A DNA stretch of 64,000 nucleotides from Rhizobiaceae bacterium CPCC 101076 (GCA_003347645.1 QDFX01000001.1:62001-126000), one strand, 5' to 3'. Positions 53,926-63,203 are shown, counted from the first letter of the stretch. Notes: a model not told the origin generated them from the letters alone. A program made the numbers and translations.

Positions 53926-54663
53926 TCAGCGCGTCGGCATGACGCCGGTCATGAGCGCGTGCGCCCATTCGGGGCGGCCGTTGTGTGCGGCCTCTTTCGC
54001 CGCGCTTTCGTGGTCGTAAGGGATGGCCAGCATTTCCACGCGGGGTGGACCCTGTTCCGGGAGGTCGAGGATGGCGTAGCGCGACATGGGCGAGCCGGTC
54101 TCCGAGACGTGGTCCTCGTCGTCATAGGCGGGGCAGCCGACGCTTCCCGGATTGAGGATCAGCCGGCCATCCTCAAGGGTCGTGATCGAGGGCTGATGGC
54201 TGTGGCCGCACAGGAGTACGCGGGCGTCGATGTCGCCGACGCGGTTCGCGATGCAGGCGAGCGGAGCGCGGGCGAGGCGGCCGTTCTCGATGTCTTCGAT
54301 CAGATATTCGATGTCGCTGCCCGGGCGGCCGTGGAAGGCATGAACGCCGTGACCGAGATCGAGCGTCGCGGGCAGGGCGCCGAGCCAGGCGCGGCCGGCT
54401 TGGTCGAGCGCTCGCCAGGCGTGCGCATCGGACTTGCCTTCGGGCTCGGAGACCGCCTCGCCGACCCAGCGGTCGTGATTGCCGCGTATCGTCGGCCAGT
54501 CATGGCGACGAAGAAGATCGAGAGTCTCGCACGGCCAGAGCGGGCCGGAGACACAATCGCCGAGATTGATGACACGGTCCACGGCGCGTCCGGCCATGTC
54601 GGCAATGACCGCTTCTAGGGCGAGGACATTGCCGTGGATGTCGGCGAGGACCGCGAGGCGCAT
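53926..54663 (-). CDS. Metallophosphoesterase, YfcE/MJ0936-like
   Basis: 245 residues. All calcineurin-like metal motifs are present: LADIHGN, INLGDCVSGP, RGNHDRW and LLCGHSHQP with the family GSVGCP near the C-terminus. Such enzymes hydrolyse phosphodiesters; the physiological substrate cannot be read from sequence. It lies 9 bp downstream of flbD on the same strand and may be read through from the flagellar operon. Confidence 0.88.
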   Translation of the reverse strand: MRLAVLADIHGNVLALEAVIADMAGRAVDRVINLGDCVSGPLWPCETLDLLRRHDWPTIRGNHDRWVGEAVSEPEGKSDAHAWRALDQAGRAWLGALPATLDLGHGVHAFHGRPGSDIEYLIEDIENGRLARAPLACIANRVGDIDARVLLCGHSHQPSITTLEDGRLILNPGSVGCPAYDDEDHVSETGSPMSRYAILDLPEQGPPRVEMLAIPYDHESAAKEAAHNGRPEWAHALMTGVMPTR

Positions 54664-54672
54664 TCCCGGCGA

Positions 54673-56028
54673 TTACGCCGCCTGGCCCGTCGACGGCGGG
54701 ATCGGAATTCCCTCCGCCGAATACTGGTTCAGCTTGTTCCTGAGCGTGCGGATCGAAATGCCGAGGATGTTCGCGGCATGGGTCCGGTTGCCGAAGCAAT
54801 GGTTCAGCGTGTCGAGGATGAGCGAACGCTCGACTGCCTCGACGGTCAGGCCGACGAGCGAACGGGTGGCGGCTTCGGCCGCAAGCGCGGCCTGTTGGGC
54901 CGGGCCGGTCGCGGAAGCCTCCATGCGAGCGCCGTCCGGCGTGCGGATGGCATCGACGCCGATCTCCGGACCCTGTGCGAGGAGCACGGCACGGTGGATC
55001 GTGTTCTCCAGCTCACGGACGTTGCCGGGGAAGCGGGCGCGGGCGAGTTCGCGGGCGGCGTCGCCGGAGATCGGCCGGTAGGGCAGGCCGTTCGCGTCGG
55101 CGAATTTCCGGGCGAAATGCTCGGACAGGACCGCGATGTCGGCTGGACGTTCGCGCAGCGGCGGGATCTTCAGATTGAGCACGTTGAGGCGATAGAGCAG
55201 GTCCTCGCGGAATGTGCCCTTGCGGACCTCCTCGGTGAGATTGCGGTTCGAGGTTGCGAGGATGCGGATATTGACCGGTACCGGGCGCTGGCCGCCCACC
55301 CTGTCGATCACGCGCTCCTGGATCGCGCGCAGCAGCTTGGCCTGCAGACGGGCGTCCATCTCCGAGATTTCGTCGAGCAGCAGCGTGCCGCCGTCGGCCT
55401 CCTCGAATTTGCCGATGCGGCGCGCGACGGCGCCGGTGAAGGCGCCTTTCTCGTGGCCGAACAATTCGGATTCGAGCAGTTGCTCCGGGATCGCGGCGCA
55501 GTTGACCGAGATGAAGGCGCGGCCGGCGCGGTTCGAGCGCGAATGGAGATAGCGCGCGATGACTTCCTTACCGGTGCCGCTCTCGCCGGTGATGAGGACG
55601 CTCGCGTCCGACTTCGCGATCTGGGCCGCGAGGTCGACGACGAGCTTCATCGCCTCGTCCTTGAAGACGATGTCGCGATTGTCCTCGGCGACGGCGGCGA
55701 GGACGGCCGCGATCAGCTCCGGATCGGGTGGGAGCGGGATGTACTCCTTGGCGCCGGCGTGAATCGCCGCGACCGCCGCGCGGGCATCGTTATCGATGCC
55801 GCAGGCGACGATCGGGACATGGATGCGCTCGGCTTCCAGCTTGTCGACGAGGTCGCGGATGGGCTGGCCGACATCGACCATGAGAAGGTCCGCGCCCCGG
55901 CCCGCGCGAAGCACACGGAGCGCCTGCTCGGTGTCCTCGGCATGGGTGACCTTCGCGCCGCGCTCCATGGCGATCTTGGTGGCCATGGTCAGCTGACCCG
56001 ACAATGTTCCAACGATCATGAGCCTCAT
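54673..56028 (-). CDS. flbD: FlbD, sigma-54-dependent flagellar transcription activator
   Basis: 451 residues from ATG 56028 (AAGGATGTGAAG ahead). The N-terminal receiver is degenerate: the acidic pocket is replaced (LMIVGTLSGQ), although an Asp remains at 52. The AAA+ domain is complete (GESGTGKEVIARYLH, GAFTGAVARR for sigma-54 contact, GGTLLLDEISEM, FREDLLYRLNVL). A Fis-type HTH ends it (THAANILGISIRTLRNKLNQ). In Caulobacter FlbD turns on late flagellar genes. Last flagellar gene of fliF-G-H-N-flbD. Confidence 0.93.
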   Translation of the reverse strand: MRLMIVGTLSGQLTMATKIAMERGAKVTHAEDTEQALRVLRAGRGADLLMVDVGQPIRDLVDKLEAERIHVPIVACGIDNDARAAVAAIHAGAKEYIPLPPDPELIAAVLAAVAEDNRDIVFKDEAMKLVVDLAAQIAKSDASVLITGESGTGKEVIARYLHSRSNRAGRAFISVNCAAIPEQLLESELFGHEKGAFTGAVARRIGKFEEADGGTLLLDEISEMDARLQAKLLRAIQERVIDRVGGQRPVPVNIRILATSNRNLTEEVRKGTFREDLLYRLNVLNLKIPPLRERPADIAVLSEHFARKFADANGLPYRPISGDAARELARARFPGNVRELENTIHRAVLLAQGPEIGVDAIRTPDGARMEASATGPAQQAALAAEAATRSLVGLTVEAVERSLILDTLNHCFGNRTHAANILGISIRTLRNKLNQYSAEGIPIPPSTGQAA

Positions 56029-56048
56029 GGCTTCACATCCTTTCCGGG

Positions 56049-56122
56049 TCGTCGTCTCCGGCTCGACCGGAGGACCCAAACCGCTGCCTCAGTGGTTCCT
56101 CCGGTCAAGCCGGAGGATGACG
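56049..56122. repeat. Paired-hairpin intergenic repeat between fliN and flbD
   Basis: Two hairpins with related arms: CTCCGG-CTCGA-CCGGAG (56056-56072) and TCCTCCGG-TCAAG-CCGGAGGA (56097-56117), inverted relative to each other. This is the layout of alphaproteobacterial mosaic palindromes. It lies inside the fliF-flbD operon. Confidence 0.65.
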
Positions 56123-56139
56123 GCCTTCACCGCTGCGTA

Positions 56140-56475
56140 TCAGCGTTCGGCCTTGATGATTTCGGTCATGGTGACGCCGAGCTTTTCCTCGACGAGAACG
56201 ACTTCGCCGCGCGCGACGAGCCGGTCGTTGACGTAGATGTCGATCGCCTCGCCGACGCGGCGGTCGAGTTCGAGAACGGCGCCCGGCCTGAGATTCATCA
56301 GGTCGCCGACTTCGATCTTGGTTCGGCCGAGCACCGCCGAGACGGAGACCGGGACGTCGAAGACGGCTTCGAGATCGTCCGCGATCTTCGGGCCGGAATC
56401 GCTGCGGTCGGTCGTGAAATCGTCGGGGGAGGTCGTGCCGTCGAGATTGGGCAGCGGCAGATCCGTGTCGCTCAT
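56140..56475 (-). CDS. fliN: Flagellar switch protein FliN
   Basis: 111 residues from ATG 56475, overlapping the fliH stop (ATGA). An acidic N-terminal tail precedes the SpoA/FliN domain (VFDVPVSVSAVLGRTKIEVG, LNLRPGAVLELDRRVGEAID, VLVEEKLGVTMTEII). It forms the lower C-ring with FliM and FliG and docks FliH. Confidence 0.94.
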   Translation of the reverse strand: MSDTDLPLPNLDGTTSPDDFTTDRSDSGPKIADDLEAVFDVPVSVSAVLGRTKIEVGDLMNLRPGAVLELDRRVGEAIDIYVNDRLVARGEVVLVEEKLGVTMTEIIKAER

Positions 56476-57113
56476 GTGGGCTCTCCTGATGCCTTGCCGG
56501 TGACGGATTCGATGTGGTGCTTGATGGTGCGGTCGATGGCCGAAGCAATGGCCGCGCGATCGCGGACGACGCCTCCGTCGGCCCATTCAAGGCGGACGTC
56601 GCCCTGAGCGATGCCGGGATCGCCGAGCACGATCAGCTTGCCGGCGAAGCCGCGCTCTGCCGCCAGATGGGTCAGGCGTTCCTTCACCTGCTCGACCAGG
56701 CCGTCATTGATGCGGACCGCGATATGCGGCGCGGTACGGGCCTCGGCGAAAGCCTCCTGGGCGGCGGCCTCGATAGAGGCCAGCGGGAATTTGGCGATGG
56801 CGCCGCCCGCGAGCTTCTCGGCGAGGCAGAGCGCCAGCTCGATCGATGAGCGCTCCTGCTCCAGGAAACGGGCTTCGGAACGCGCGATTTCGGCTGCGAT
56901 CGTCGCCGCGAGCTTGTCCATGGTCCTGGCCAGCCGCGCGGTCTCGCTGTCCATTGCGAGGGACCGGCCCTCGATCTCGCCTGCCGCGAAGGCGCGCTGC
57001 TCGCTCTCCGAGATCGCGGCCAGATGCTGCGACATCGGGATCATCTCTTCGCCGCGCTGGCGACCGTCGAAATCGTTGTTGAAGAGGAAGGGGACGGGCT
57101 TCGCGAGGGCCAT
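56472..57113 (-). CDS. fliH: FliH-like export ATPase regulator (FlbE type)
   Basis: 213 residues. The helical N-terminal half (ARTMDKLAATIAAEIARSEA) and the C-terminal domain (ERGFAGKLIVLGDPGIAQGD, RLEWADGGVVRD) match FliH/FlbE, the FliI-binding stator that links the ATPase to the C-ring. The ATG overlaps the fliG stop by one base (TGATG). Position between fliG and fliN is the same as Caulobacter flbE. Confidence 0.88.
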   Translation of the reverse strand: MALAKPVPFLFNNDFDGRQRGEEMIPMSQHLAAISESEQRAFAAGEIEGRSLAMDSETARLARTMDKLAATIAAEIARSEARFLEQERSSIELALCLAEKLAGGAIAKFPLASIEAAAQEAFAEARTAPHIAVRINDGLVEQVKERLTHLAAERGFAGKLIVLGDPGIAQGDVRLEWADGGVVRDRAAIASAIDRTIKHHIESVTGKASGEPT

Positions 57114-58147
57114 CAGAATACGAGCTCGTCGTCGCTGCGGTTCTTGGTGATCATGATCTCGCCCTTCGCGGCGAGATCCTTGGCCACCATCACCATGTGG
57201 GATTGCGCTTCATCGACGTCGCGCATGCGGACAGGACCCATGGCGCCCATGTCGTCGGCCAGCATCTTGCCGGCGCGCTGGGACATGTGACTCATGAAGA
57301 AGTCGCGGACCGCCTGCGTCGCACCCTTGAGCGCCACGGTGAGGCGGTCGCGGGCGACGTTGCGGAGCAGCGTCTGCACGGCCGCCGCGTCGAGGCGCAT
57401 CAGGTCGTCGAAGGTGAACATCAGGGCCTTGATGCGGTCGGCCGAGTCGCGATTGTCCTCTTCCAGCGCGGTGAGGAAGCGAGTCTCGGTCTGGCGGTCG
57501 AAGGCGTTGAAGATTTCCGCGATCATCTCGTGCGCGTCGCGGCGGCTCGTCTGCGACAGGTTCGACATGAACTCGGTGCGCAATGTCTGCTCGACGCGCT
57601 CGATGATGTCCTTCTGCACGCTTTCGATCGTCAGCATGCGCTTGACGACGTCCAGCGCGAATTCGTCGGGCAGGATGGCGAGGACGCGAGCGGCGTGCTC
57701 GGCGCGGATCTTCGAGAGCACGACGGCGACGGTCTGCGGGTATTCGTTCTTCAGGTAATTGGCGAGAACCTGCTCCTGAACGTTGGAGAGCTTCTCCCAC
57801 ATATTGCGGCCGGCGGGGCCGCGGATCTCTTCCATGATCTGCTCGACGCGGTCCTTCGGCAGGAAGCCGGTGAGGATGCGTTCGGTCGACTCGACATTGC
57901 CCATCAGCGCGCCGGCCGAGGACATTTTCGAGACGAACTCGACGAGCATGTTCTCGACCATCTCGGACTCGATGTTTCCGAGATTGGACATTGCGTGGGA
58001 GATGTCGCGGATCTCGTCCTCGTCGAGCTGCTTCCAGATCGCCGCGCCGTGCTGTTCACCGAGCGCAAGCATCAGGATCGCAGAGCGTTCCGGGCCGGTG
58101 AGGACCCGTTTCGTCGGGATGCGGGTGGCGAGGGCGTTAGGAGCCAT
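57113..58147 (-). CDS. fliG: Flagellar motor switch protein FliG
   Basis: 344 residues. FliG N-, middle and C-terminal domains are visible: [20 protein letters not shown], the EHPQT-like region [14 protein letters not shown], and the torque helix region [20 protein letters not shown] with charged residues and the end GQ-like [18 protein letters not shown]. FliG couples stator force to the MS ring. It begins 9 bp after fliF. Confidence 0.95.
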   Translation of the reverse strand: MAPNALATRIPTKRVLTGPERSAILMLALGEQHGAAIWKQLDEDEIRDISHAMSNLGNIESEMVENMLVEFVSKMSSAGALMGNVESTERILTGFLPKDRVEQIMEEIRGPAGRNMWEKLSNVQEQVLANYLKNEYPQTVAVVLSKIRAEHAARVLAILPDEFALDVVKRMLTIESVQKDIIERVEQTLRTEFMSNLSQTSRRDAHEMIAEIFNAFDRQTETRFLTALEEDNRDSADRIKALMFTFDDLMRLDAAAVQTLLRNVARDRLTVALKGATQAVRDFFMSHMSQRAGKMLADDMGAMGPVRMRDVDEAQSHMVMVAKDLAAKGEIMITKNRSDDELVF

Positions 58148-58156
58148 GGCGGTCTA

Positions 58157-59779
58157 TCACGTGGCCGGCGCGGGTTCCGTCAGCCACTGACGGATGATCG
58201 CGACGGTTTCTGCTGGATTGTTCTCGGCGAGCTCGCCGACGCGCTGGAGCGATTCCTGGGCGATCTTGCCGTTGACCTGGGCGAGATCGATCATGCGTGC
58301 GGTCGGGTCCGGCGGCGGCAGGGCGCCGACCGGAGCGTCGGCCGCGGGCACGCCCTCGATGGCAGGCGCGCTGGGGAGCGCCGCGGTCTGTTTGGCGTCG
58401 GGCGCCAGGATCTTCTTCACCATCGGCCGGACGACCATCAGGAGGACGAGCATCGAGACGATGAACAGGATCGCCTGTTCGACCAGCCGCATCAGGTCGT
58501 CCTTGGTCAGGCCGAGAATGGCCGAGCCGGCATTGTCGTTGATCGGCTGGACGCCCGGCGGTTCGGCGAAGCGGAGATTGACGACTTCCACCTGGTCGCC
58601 GCGACCCTGGTCGAAGCCGATGGAGGTGCGGACGAGGGCGGCGATGCGGTCGAGTTCGTCCTGCGAGCGCGGGGCGTAGGTGATGTTGCCGCTCGGATCG
58701 CTCGTATAGACGCCGTCGACGAGGACGGCGACAGTGACGCGTTTCACCCGACCGGCTTCCTGCACCTCGGTGCGGGTGGTGCGGGAAATCTCGTAATTCG
58801 TCGTTTCCTGGCTCTTCGAGCTCTTTTCGCGGGTGGTGGCATTGCCGCTGTTGGCGGCCGCGTTCGGCAGTTCGTTGCCGACGGAAACGGACTGCTCGGG
58901 ATTGCCGCTCTCGGCTTCCTCTTCGTTCGTCTGGGTCGAGCGGACGACGCGGCTCTCGGGATCGAAGGTGTCGGCGGTGTTGGTGACGCGGGTGTAGTCG
59001 AAGGTGGCGTTGACCTCGGCGCGGGCGCGGCCGGAACCGACCACGCGCTCGACGATGTTCTGGACCTGATCCTTGAGGCGCTTCTCGAACGCCGTCTCGC
59101 GTTCCTGTGCGCCGTTGGGCATGCCGTCCTGTATGTCGGAGCCGTCGGCCAGGAGCGCGCCGCGCTCGTCGACGATCGAGATTGACTGCGGCTCGAGCCC
59201 CTGAACGGCGGAGGCCACGAGGTGGAGGATCGCCTTCACCTGGCCGGAGCCGAGCTCGCCCGAGACGCGCAGCACGATCGAGGCGGAGGGCTTCGGCGCG
59301 TCCTTCGCGAAGAGCGGGCGTTCCGGAACGACGAGATGGACGCGGGCGGCGCTGACGCGGTCCAGCGAGCGGATCGAGCGGGCGAGTTCGCCTTCGAGGG
59401 CGCGGAGGCGATTGACGTTCTGCAGGAAGCTCGTCGACGACAGGCCGTCGCCCTTGTCGAAGATTTCCCAGCCGACGCCGCCGCCTGTCGGCAGGCCCTG
59501 CTCTGCGAGCTTCATGCGGACCGAGGCGACCTGGTCGGAGGGAACCGAGATCGTCGAACCATCGCGGCTCGCTTCGTATTTGATTCCCTGCGCCTCGAGT
59601 TCTTTCACCACCCCCGCGGCGTCGGACATTGCGAGGTCGGAGAAGACCGGAACCATGTCCGGCTCGGTGACGCGGATGGCGATGAAGGTGAAGAAACCGG
59701 CCAGACTGAGCGCGACGGCGCCCATCGCGAGCAGGCGCTGTGCCCCAAGGCCTTTCAAAAATTCGAGAAAGCCACTCAA
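58157..59779 (-). CDS. fliF: Flagellar MS-ring protein FliF
   Basis: 540 residues using the TTG at 59779; the frame runs 13 codons further to a GTG at 59818, but the family normally begins with the LSGFLEFLKGLGAQRL helix, and a GGGGCAGG precedes the TTG. First membrane helix about 18-38, ring-building motifs (LAEQGLPTGGGVGWEIFDKG, ARVHLVVPERPLF, NATFDYTRV), second helix (LFIVSMLVLLMVVRPMV) and the FliG-binding C-terminus. First gene of the fliF-flbD operon; a CtrA-like box lies about 70 bp upstream. Confidence 0.93.
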   Translation of the reverse strand: MSGFLEFLKGLGAQRLLAMGAVALSLAGFFTFIAIRVTEPDMVPVFSDLAMSDAAGVVKELEAQGIKYEASRDGSTISVPSDQVASVRMKLAEQGLPTGGGVGWEIFDKGDGLSSTSFLQNVNRLRALEGELARSIRSLDRVSAARVHLVVPERPLFAKDAPKPSASIVLRVSGELGSGQVKAILHLVASAVQGLEPQSISIVDERGALLADGSDIQDGMPNGAQERETAFEKRLKDQVQNIVERVVGSGRARAEVNATFDYTRVTNTADTFDPESRVVRSTQTNEEEAESGNPEQSVSVGNELPNAAANSGNATTREKSSKSQETTNYEISRTTRTEVQEAGRVKRVTVAVLVDGVYTSDPSGNITYAPRSQDELDRIAALVRTSIGFDQGRGDQVEVVNLRFAEPPGVQPINDNAGSAILGLTKDDLMRLVEQAILFIVSMLVLLMVVRPMVKKILAPDAKQTAALPSAPAIEGVPAADAPVGALPPPDPTARMIDLAQVNGKIAQESLQRVGELAENNPAETVAIIRQWLTEPAPAT

Positions 59780-59849
59780 AAACCTGCCCCGCGCCCCACG
59801 TCCGCACCCGGACGACACCGGATACCCGGCAGAAATTGCCGAGTGTCGG

Positions 59850-59865
59850 TAAACGGCTGGTTAAC
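59850..59865. promoter_or_regulatory. CtrA box (one mismatch) upstream of fliF
   Basis: TAAA-CGGCTGG-TTAAC matches TTAA-N7-TTAAC with one mismatch. Its near edge is 70 bp before the fliF start, a usual place for CtrA activation of early flagellar operons. Confidence 0.65.
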
Positions 59866-59927
59866 GGGGGCGTTAATCGGGGTTGGGCAGTTCAGGGCGC
59901 TTACAGGGGAGATAAGTTAAGCAAAAA

Positions 59928-59960
59928 TAAAAACGCCGGATCTTGAGACCCGGCGTCAGT
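59928..59960 (-). terminator. Rho-independent terminator of sciP
   Basis: ACGCCGG and CCGGCGT pair around a ten-base loop (59933-59956). Read on the minus strand the stem is followed by TTTTTATTTTTG. It lies about 40 bp after the sciP stop. Confidence 0.85.
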
Positions 59961-59996
59961 AAAATTTGAGTAATCTTGGTTGACCGGCGTTAACGC

Positions 59997-60275
59997 TCAG
60001 CCAACCCGGTACTGCTGGATACGGGTCGTCCGGAGGCCGGCCAGACCGTGGCGGTCGATCGACGCCTGCCAAGCCAAAAACTCTTCCACCGTAAGGGTGT
60101 AGCGCTTGCAGGCATCCTCAAGACTCAGCAGGCCGCCGCGCACGGCGGCAACCACCTCCGCCTTGCGGCGGATGACCCAGCGTTTCGTGTTCGACGGGGG
60201 CAAATCCGCAATCGTCAACGGACTTCCGTCCGGTCCGATCACGTATTTCACCTTGGCACGCGGCAGTTCGGTCAT
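59997..60275 (-). CDS. sciP: SciP, CtrA-inhibitory protein (DUF1153)
   Basis: 92 residues, the complete conserved domain: VKYVIGPDGSPLTIADLPP, TKRWVIRRKAEVVAAVRGG, LLSLEDACKRYTLTVEEFLA and the end GLAGLRTTRIQQYRV. SciP is a small HTH protein that binds CtrA on DNA, or DNA itself, and blocks activation of CtrA-dependent promoters in early G1. In Caulobacter sciP is itself CtrA-activated; a CtrA-like box lies 55 bp upstream here. Confidence 0.96.
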   Translation of the reverse strand: MTELPRAKVKYVIGPDGSPLTIADLPPSNTKRWVIRRKAEVVAAVRGGLLSLEDACKRYTLTVEEFLAWQASIDRHGLAGLRTTRIQQYRVG

Positions 60276-60329
60276 GGGATACTCTCAACAAGACTGACCA
60301 AAGTTTCCATGCACCGTAATGCCTGCACT

Positions 60330-60344
60330 TTAACATTTGCCTAA
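60330..60344. promoter_or_regulatory. CtrA box (one mismatch) upstream of sciP
   Basis: TTAA-CATTTGC-CTAA matches TTAA-N7-TTAA in 7 of 8 positions, 55 bp before the sciP ATG at 60275. It lies in the 293-bp sciP/fliK divergent region. Confidence 0.6.
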
Positions 60345-60525
60345 GCTCAAAGTTGAAGGAGAGCATCATCCAGAAACGGATTGGCAAGGTCTGGGGCAGG
60401 CTCGCTGCGAATGCCGTCGGCATGTCTTGCCGAACCCGGAAGTTTTTGCCCGGCGGGATCGCCGCAGCCGATTCAGTCTCGTAAAAATATCTAGCAATCA
60501 CAGCTAGTTATCTGGTTGGCATAAA

Positions 60526-60540
60526 TGGAACGAGCCTTGC
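60526..60540 (+). promoter_or_regulatory. Sigma-54 promoter of fliK
   Basis: TGGAACGAGCCTTGC matches the sigma-54 consensus TGGCACG-N4-TTGC with one mismatch and the exact GG-N10-GC spacing (GG 60527-60528, GC 60539-60540). It lies 28 bp before the fliK ATG. Confidence 0.8.
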
Positions 60541-60568
60541 GTCATGCCTTGTGAGCAGAGGGCCGCCC

Positions 60569-62458
60569 ATGGCAACCGCATCAGTCGATTTCTTTCAGGT
60601 CGCAGGCACGAAGCCGGTTACTCCCGGTCAGGCAACGAGTGCGCCTTCGGGCGCGAGCGGGGCCGTTGAGGCATTCGAGCAGATCGTTGCGTCGCTCGGA
60701 GGGCAGGCGGGAATCGTTCCGGACGGCGCCGTAGTGGCAGGGGCGGAGCTTTCAAGCGTCACGGCGCAGTCCGCGAAACTCTTGGCGCCGCGTCCGATGG
60801 TCAGCGCCGACGTCGAGAAGGCGATGACGGCGGGGCTTCTGGTCGACGCAGCACCGGTCGATGGTGTTCCGGTGGATGGTATCCTGCCGCCCATGACGGG
60901 CTCGGATGTGCCGGCGGTCCCGGTCGAGATTGAAGACGTGGCCAGCGAAGCCGATGACGGTGCGCCGGACGGTATCGCCTCGACGGACGGCGATGGGCTC
61001 GAGGGCGACGGCGATCCAACCCTCCTTCTGGCGGCAGCCGTCCCGGTGCCGGTCGTCCCGGTACCTGTCGTTATTTCACCCAAGCCGGCGACGGCGACGG
61101 GCGAAGGCATTGAGCCAATAACCGCCACGCCGAGTGCGCCGGTGGCTGCGCCGGAACTGCCCGTTGTGCCGCAACCGGCCGGAACGATCGTCCCCGTGGA
61201 CGGCGAGCCCGTCGAACCCTTGATCGAAGGGCGGGCGGCGACAGCGGCTCCCGCTCCGGACCAACCCGTTTCGAAGGATCAGTCGGGTCTGGTCCCGGCT
61301 AAGGATGTTGCCGCTTCCGCGCCGCAGCCTCAGGGGAATCCCGCTCCTGCGCCAGCCGTGACGTCGGTTCCGATTGCCGATGCCGATGCGACAGAGCCGT
61401 CCATCGTGCCGGTGGCTGGCCCCGTTGCCAGCGCCGCGCCGGTCCAGACACGTCCGGCCGCGAACGTCGCGGCTTCGTCCACACCCGCGCCCGCTGATGC
61501 CGCCGCCATCGCCAATGCAGCGGGCGTCACTAGTGTGAAGGGCACGACGACGCCCACCGCTAACGATCAGTCGGCCGCGCCGACGACCGGCGCAGCCGAC
61601 GAGATCGTGACAGCCACCGATGCCAAGCCTGTGGCGCCGGTAATCGCAGCCCCCGTCGCAGCAAAGCCGGTCGAGACCGTTGAGATGACGGCGACGACCG
61701 CCAAGGCGCAGGCGGAAGCGGTGGCGGCGATCGCTCCCGAAACGCCGAAGCCGGAGGCCAAGGACGCGAAGCCCGTACCGTCGCCCGCTCCGCAGCCGGT
61801 CGATGCCAAGGCCGAGACAGACAGGCCGGCCGATGTGAAGAGTGCGGACCAGCCGCAGCAGACGGCGAAGAGTGAAAAGCCGGACGACAGTCAGGACAAG
61901 CCGGTCGCCCAGGCGAACGATAAGCCCGTCAGCCATGCCGACAAGAACCAGACCGTCCAGCAGATGACTGACGCCAAGCCAACCGTGGTTGATGCGGTGG
62001 CACGCCTGAACGCGCAGACGCAGGCCCAGGCCGCCGTCGCCATCCCGGCGCTTGCCGGCGAGATCGCCAGCCGGGTGAAGAAAGGGTCGAGCCGCTTCGA
62101 GATCAGGCTCGATCCGCAGGAGCTCGGCCGCGTCGATGTCCGTGTCGACATCGACAAGAACGGCACCGTCCACTCGCGACTGATCGTCGAGAAGGCCGAG
62201 ACGCTCGAACTCCTGAAATCCGACCAGCGCGCGCTCGAAAGGGCGCTCACCGATGCCGGCTTCAAGACCGACCAGGGCTCCCTGAGCTTCTCTATGCGCG
62301 ACGACCGCGGCGCGCAGCAGCAATTCCAGCAACAGCGCGCTCTCTGGGAGAGCGCAACCCAATCACCGATCACTGAGGAAGAGCCGGCGCGCCTTGCCGC
62401 CGAAACCGCCTACCGCGCACCCCCGCGCGCGGACGGCGGGCTCGACCTGCGAGTGTAA
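60569..62458 (+). CDS. fliK: Flagellar hook-length control protein FliK
   Basis: 629 residues from ATG 60569 (GAGG ahead; GTG 60551 possible). A very long Ala/Pro/Val-rich, low-complexity ruler region (about 20-490) precedes the conserved C-terminal hook-control domain (SSRFEIRLDPQELGRVDVRV, HSRLIVEKAETLELLKSDQR, GFKTDQGSLSFSM). FliK measures the hook and switches export specificity at FlhB. flgD, the hook cap, follows 13 bp later. Confidence 0.9.
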   Translation: MATASVDFFQVAGTKPVTPGQATSAPSGASGAVEAFEQIVASLGGQAGIVPDGAVVAGAELSSVTAQSAKLLAPRPMVSADVEKAMTAGLLVDAAPVDGVPVDGILPPMTGSDVPAVPVEIEDVASEADDGAPDGIASTDGDGLEGDGDPTLLLAAAVPVPVVPVPVVISPKPATATGEGIEPITATPSAPVAAPELPVVPQPAGTIVPVDGEPVEPLIEGRAATAAPAPDQPVSKDQSGLVPAKDVAASAPQPQGNPAPAPAVTSVPIADADATEPSIVPVAGPVASAAPVQTRPAANVAASSTPAPADAAAIANAAGVTSVKGTTTPTANDQSAAPTTGAADEIVTATDAKPVAPVIAAPVAAKPVETVEMTATTAKAQAEAVAAIAPETPKPEAKDAKPVPSPAPQPVDAKAETDRPADVKSADQPQQTAKSEKPDDSQDKPVAQANDKPVSHADKNQTVQQMTDAKPTVVDAVARLNAQTQAQAAVAIPALAGEIASRVKKGSSRFEIRLDPQELGRVDVRVDIDKNGTVHSRLIVEKAETLELLKSDQRALERALTDAGFKTDQGSLSFSMRDDRGAQQQFQQQRALWESATQSPITEEEPARLAAETAYRAPPRADGGLDLRV

Positions 62459-62471
62459 GGAGTAAACGACC

Positions 62472-63203
62472 ATGGCAGTCTCAAGCGTTGGATCATATTC
62501 GCTGACGGGCAACAGTGCCGCCAGCGGAAGCTCGGGTGCCCGCATCGCGGACAACTTCAATCAGTTCCTGCAATTGCTGACGACCCAGCTGCAGAACCAG
62601 AACCCGCTCGACCCGCTGGACACCAACCAGTTCACCCAGCAGCTCGTCCAGTTCGCGGGTGTGGAGCAGCAAATCCAGACCAACGACACGCTGACAGCAT
62701 TGCTCGCCACTTCTGATGCGACACGGCTTTCCAGCGCGGTCTCGTTCATCGGCAAGCAGGTCGTGGCGGAAGGCCGCACCACGCTGCTCGACGAGTCGAA
62801 CGCGACCTGGCTCATCAATTCCGAAAGCGCCGCCCCGACCTCCAAGGTCATCATCAAGAACGCCGACGGCGAGCAGGTCTATTCGCAGAATGTAAGCCTG
62901 GCCAAGGGCGACCAGATGTTCACCTGGAACGGCATGACCACCGACAACCTGCCGGCGCCGAACGGCTTCTATACGATCACCGTGGTTGCGCAGGATGCCG
63001 CCGGCAAGGCGGTGACGACGTCCACGGACATCCAGGGCCCGGTCACCGGCGTGGAGCTCGAAGACGGTCAGCCTGTGCTGAACGTCGGCAATATCCGCAT
63101 CAAGCTCAGCGACGTGAAGAACATCGTGAACGGCTCGACCACACCGCCGACGGAAGACGACGGTGATACCGGTGATGACACCGACACCACGCCCGACGCC
63201 TGA
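62472..63203 (+). CDS. flgD: Flagellar hook-capping protein FlgD
   Basis: 243 residues. The N-terminal conserved part ([40 protein letters not shown]) is diagnostic. The Ig-like/FlgD domain with [19 protein letters not shown] follows, and the protein ends in an acidic Asp/Thr tail ([16 protein letters not shown]). FlgD caps the growing hook. Probably co-transcribed with fliK from the sigma-54 promoter. Confidence 0.94.
   Translation: MAVSSVGSYSLTGNSAASGSSGARIADNFNQFLQLLTTQLQNQNPLDPLDTNQFTQQLVQFAGVEQQIQTNDTLTALLATSDATRLSSAVSFIGKQVVAEGRTTLLDESNATWLINSESAAPTSKVIIKNADGEQVYSQNVSLAKGDQMFTWNGMTTDNLPAPNGFYTITVVAQDAAGKAVTTSTDIQGPVTGVELEDGQPVLNVGNIRIKLSDVKNIVNGSTTPPTEDDGDTGDDTDTTPDA

Noticed and set aside
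54634-56607. 657-codon plus-strand frame opposite flbD and fliN
   Set aside because: Antisense shadow; it crosses several real genes and a palindromic repeat.
57197-59185. 662-codon plus-strand frame opposite fliG and fliF
   Set aside because: Antisense shadow of two firmly identified flagellar genes.
59861-59876. Second CtrA-like site TTAA-CGGGGGCG-TTAA before fliF
   Set aside because: The spacer is 8 bp instead of 7; the adjacent TAAA-N7-TTAAC fits better.
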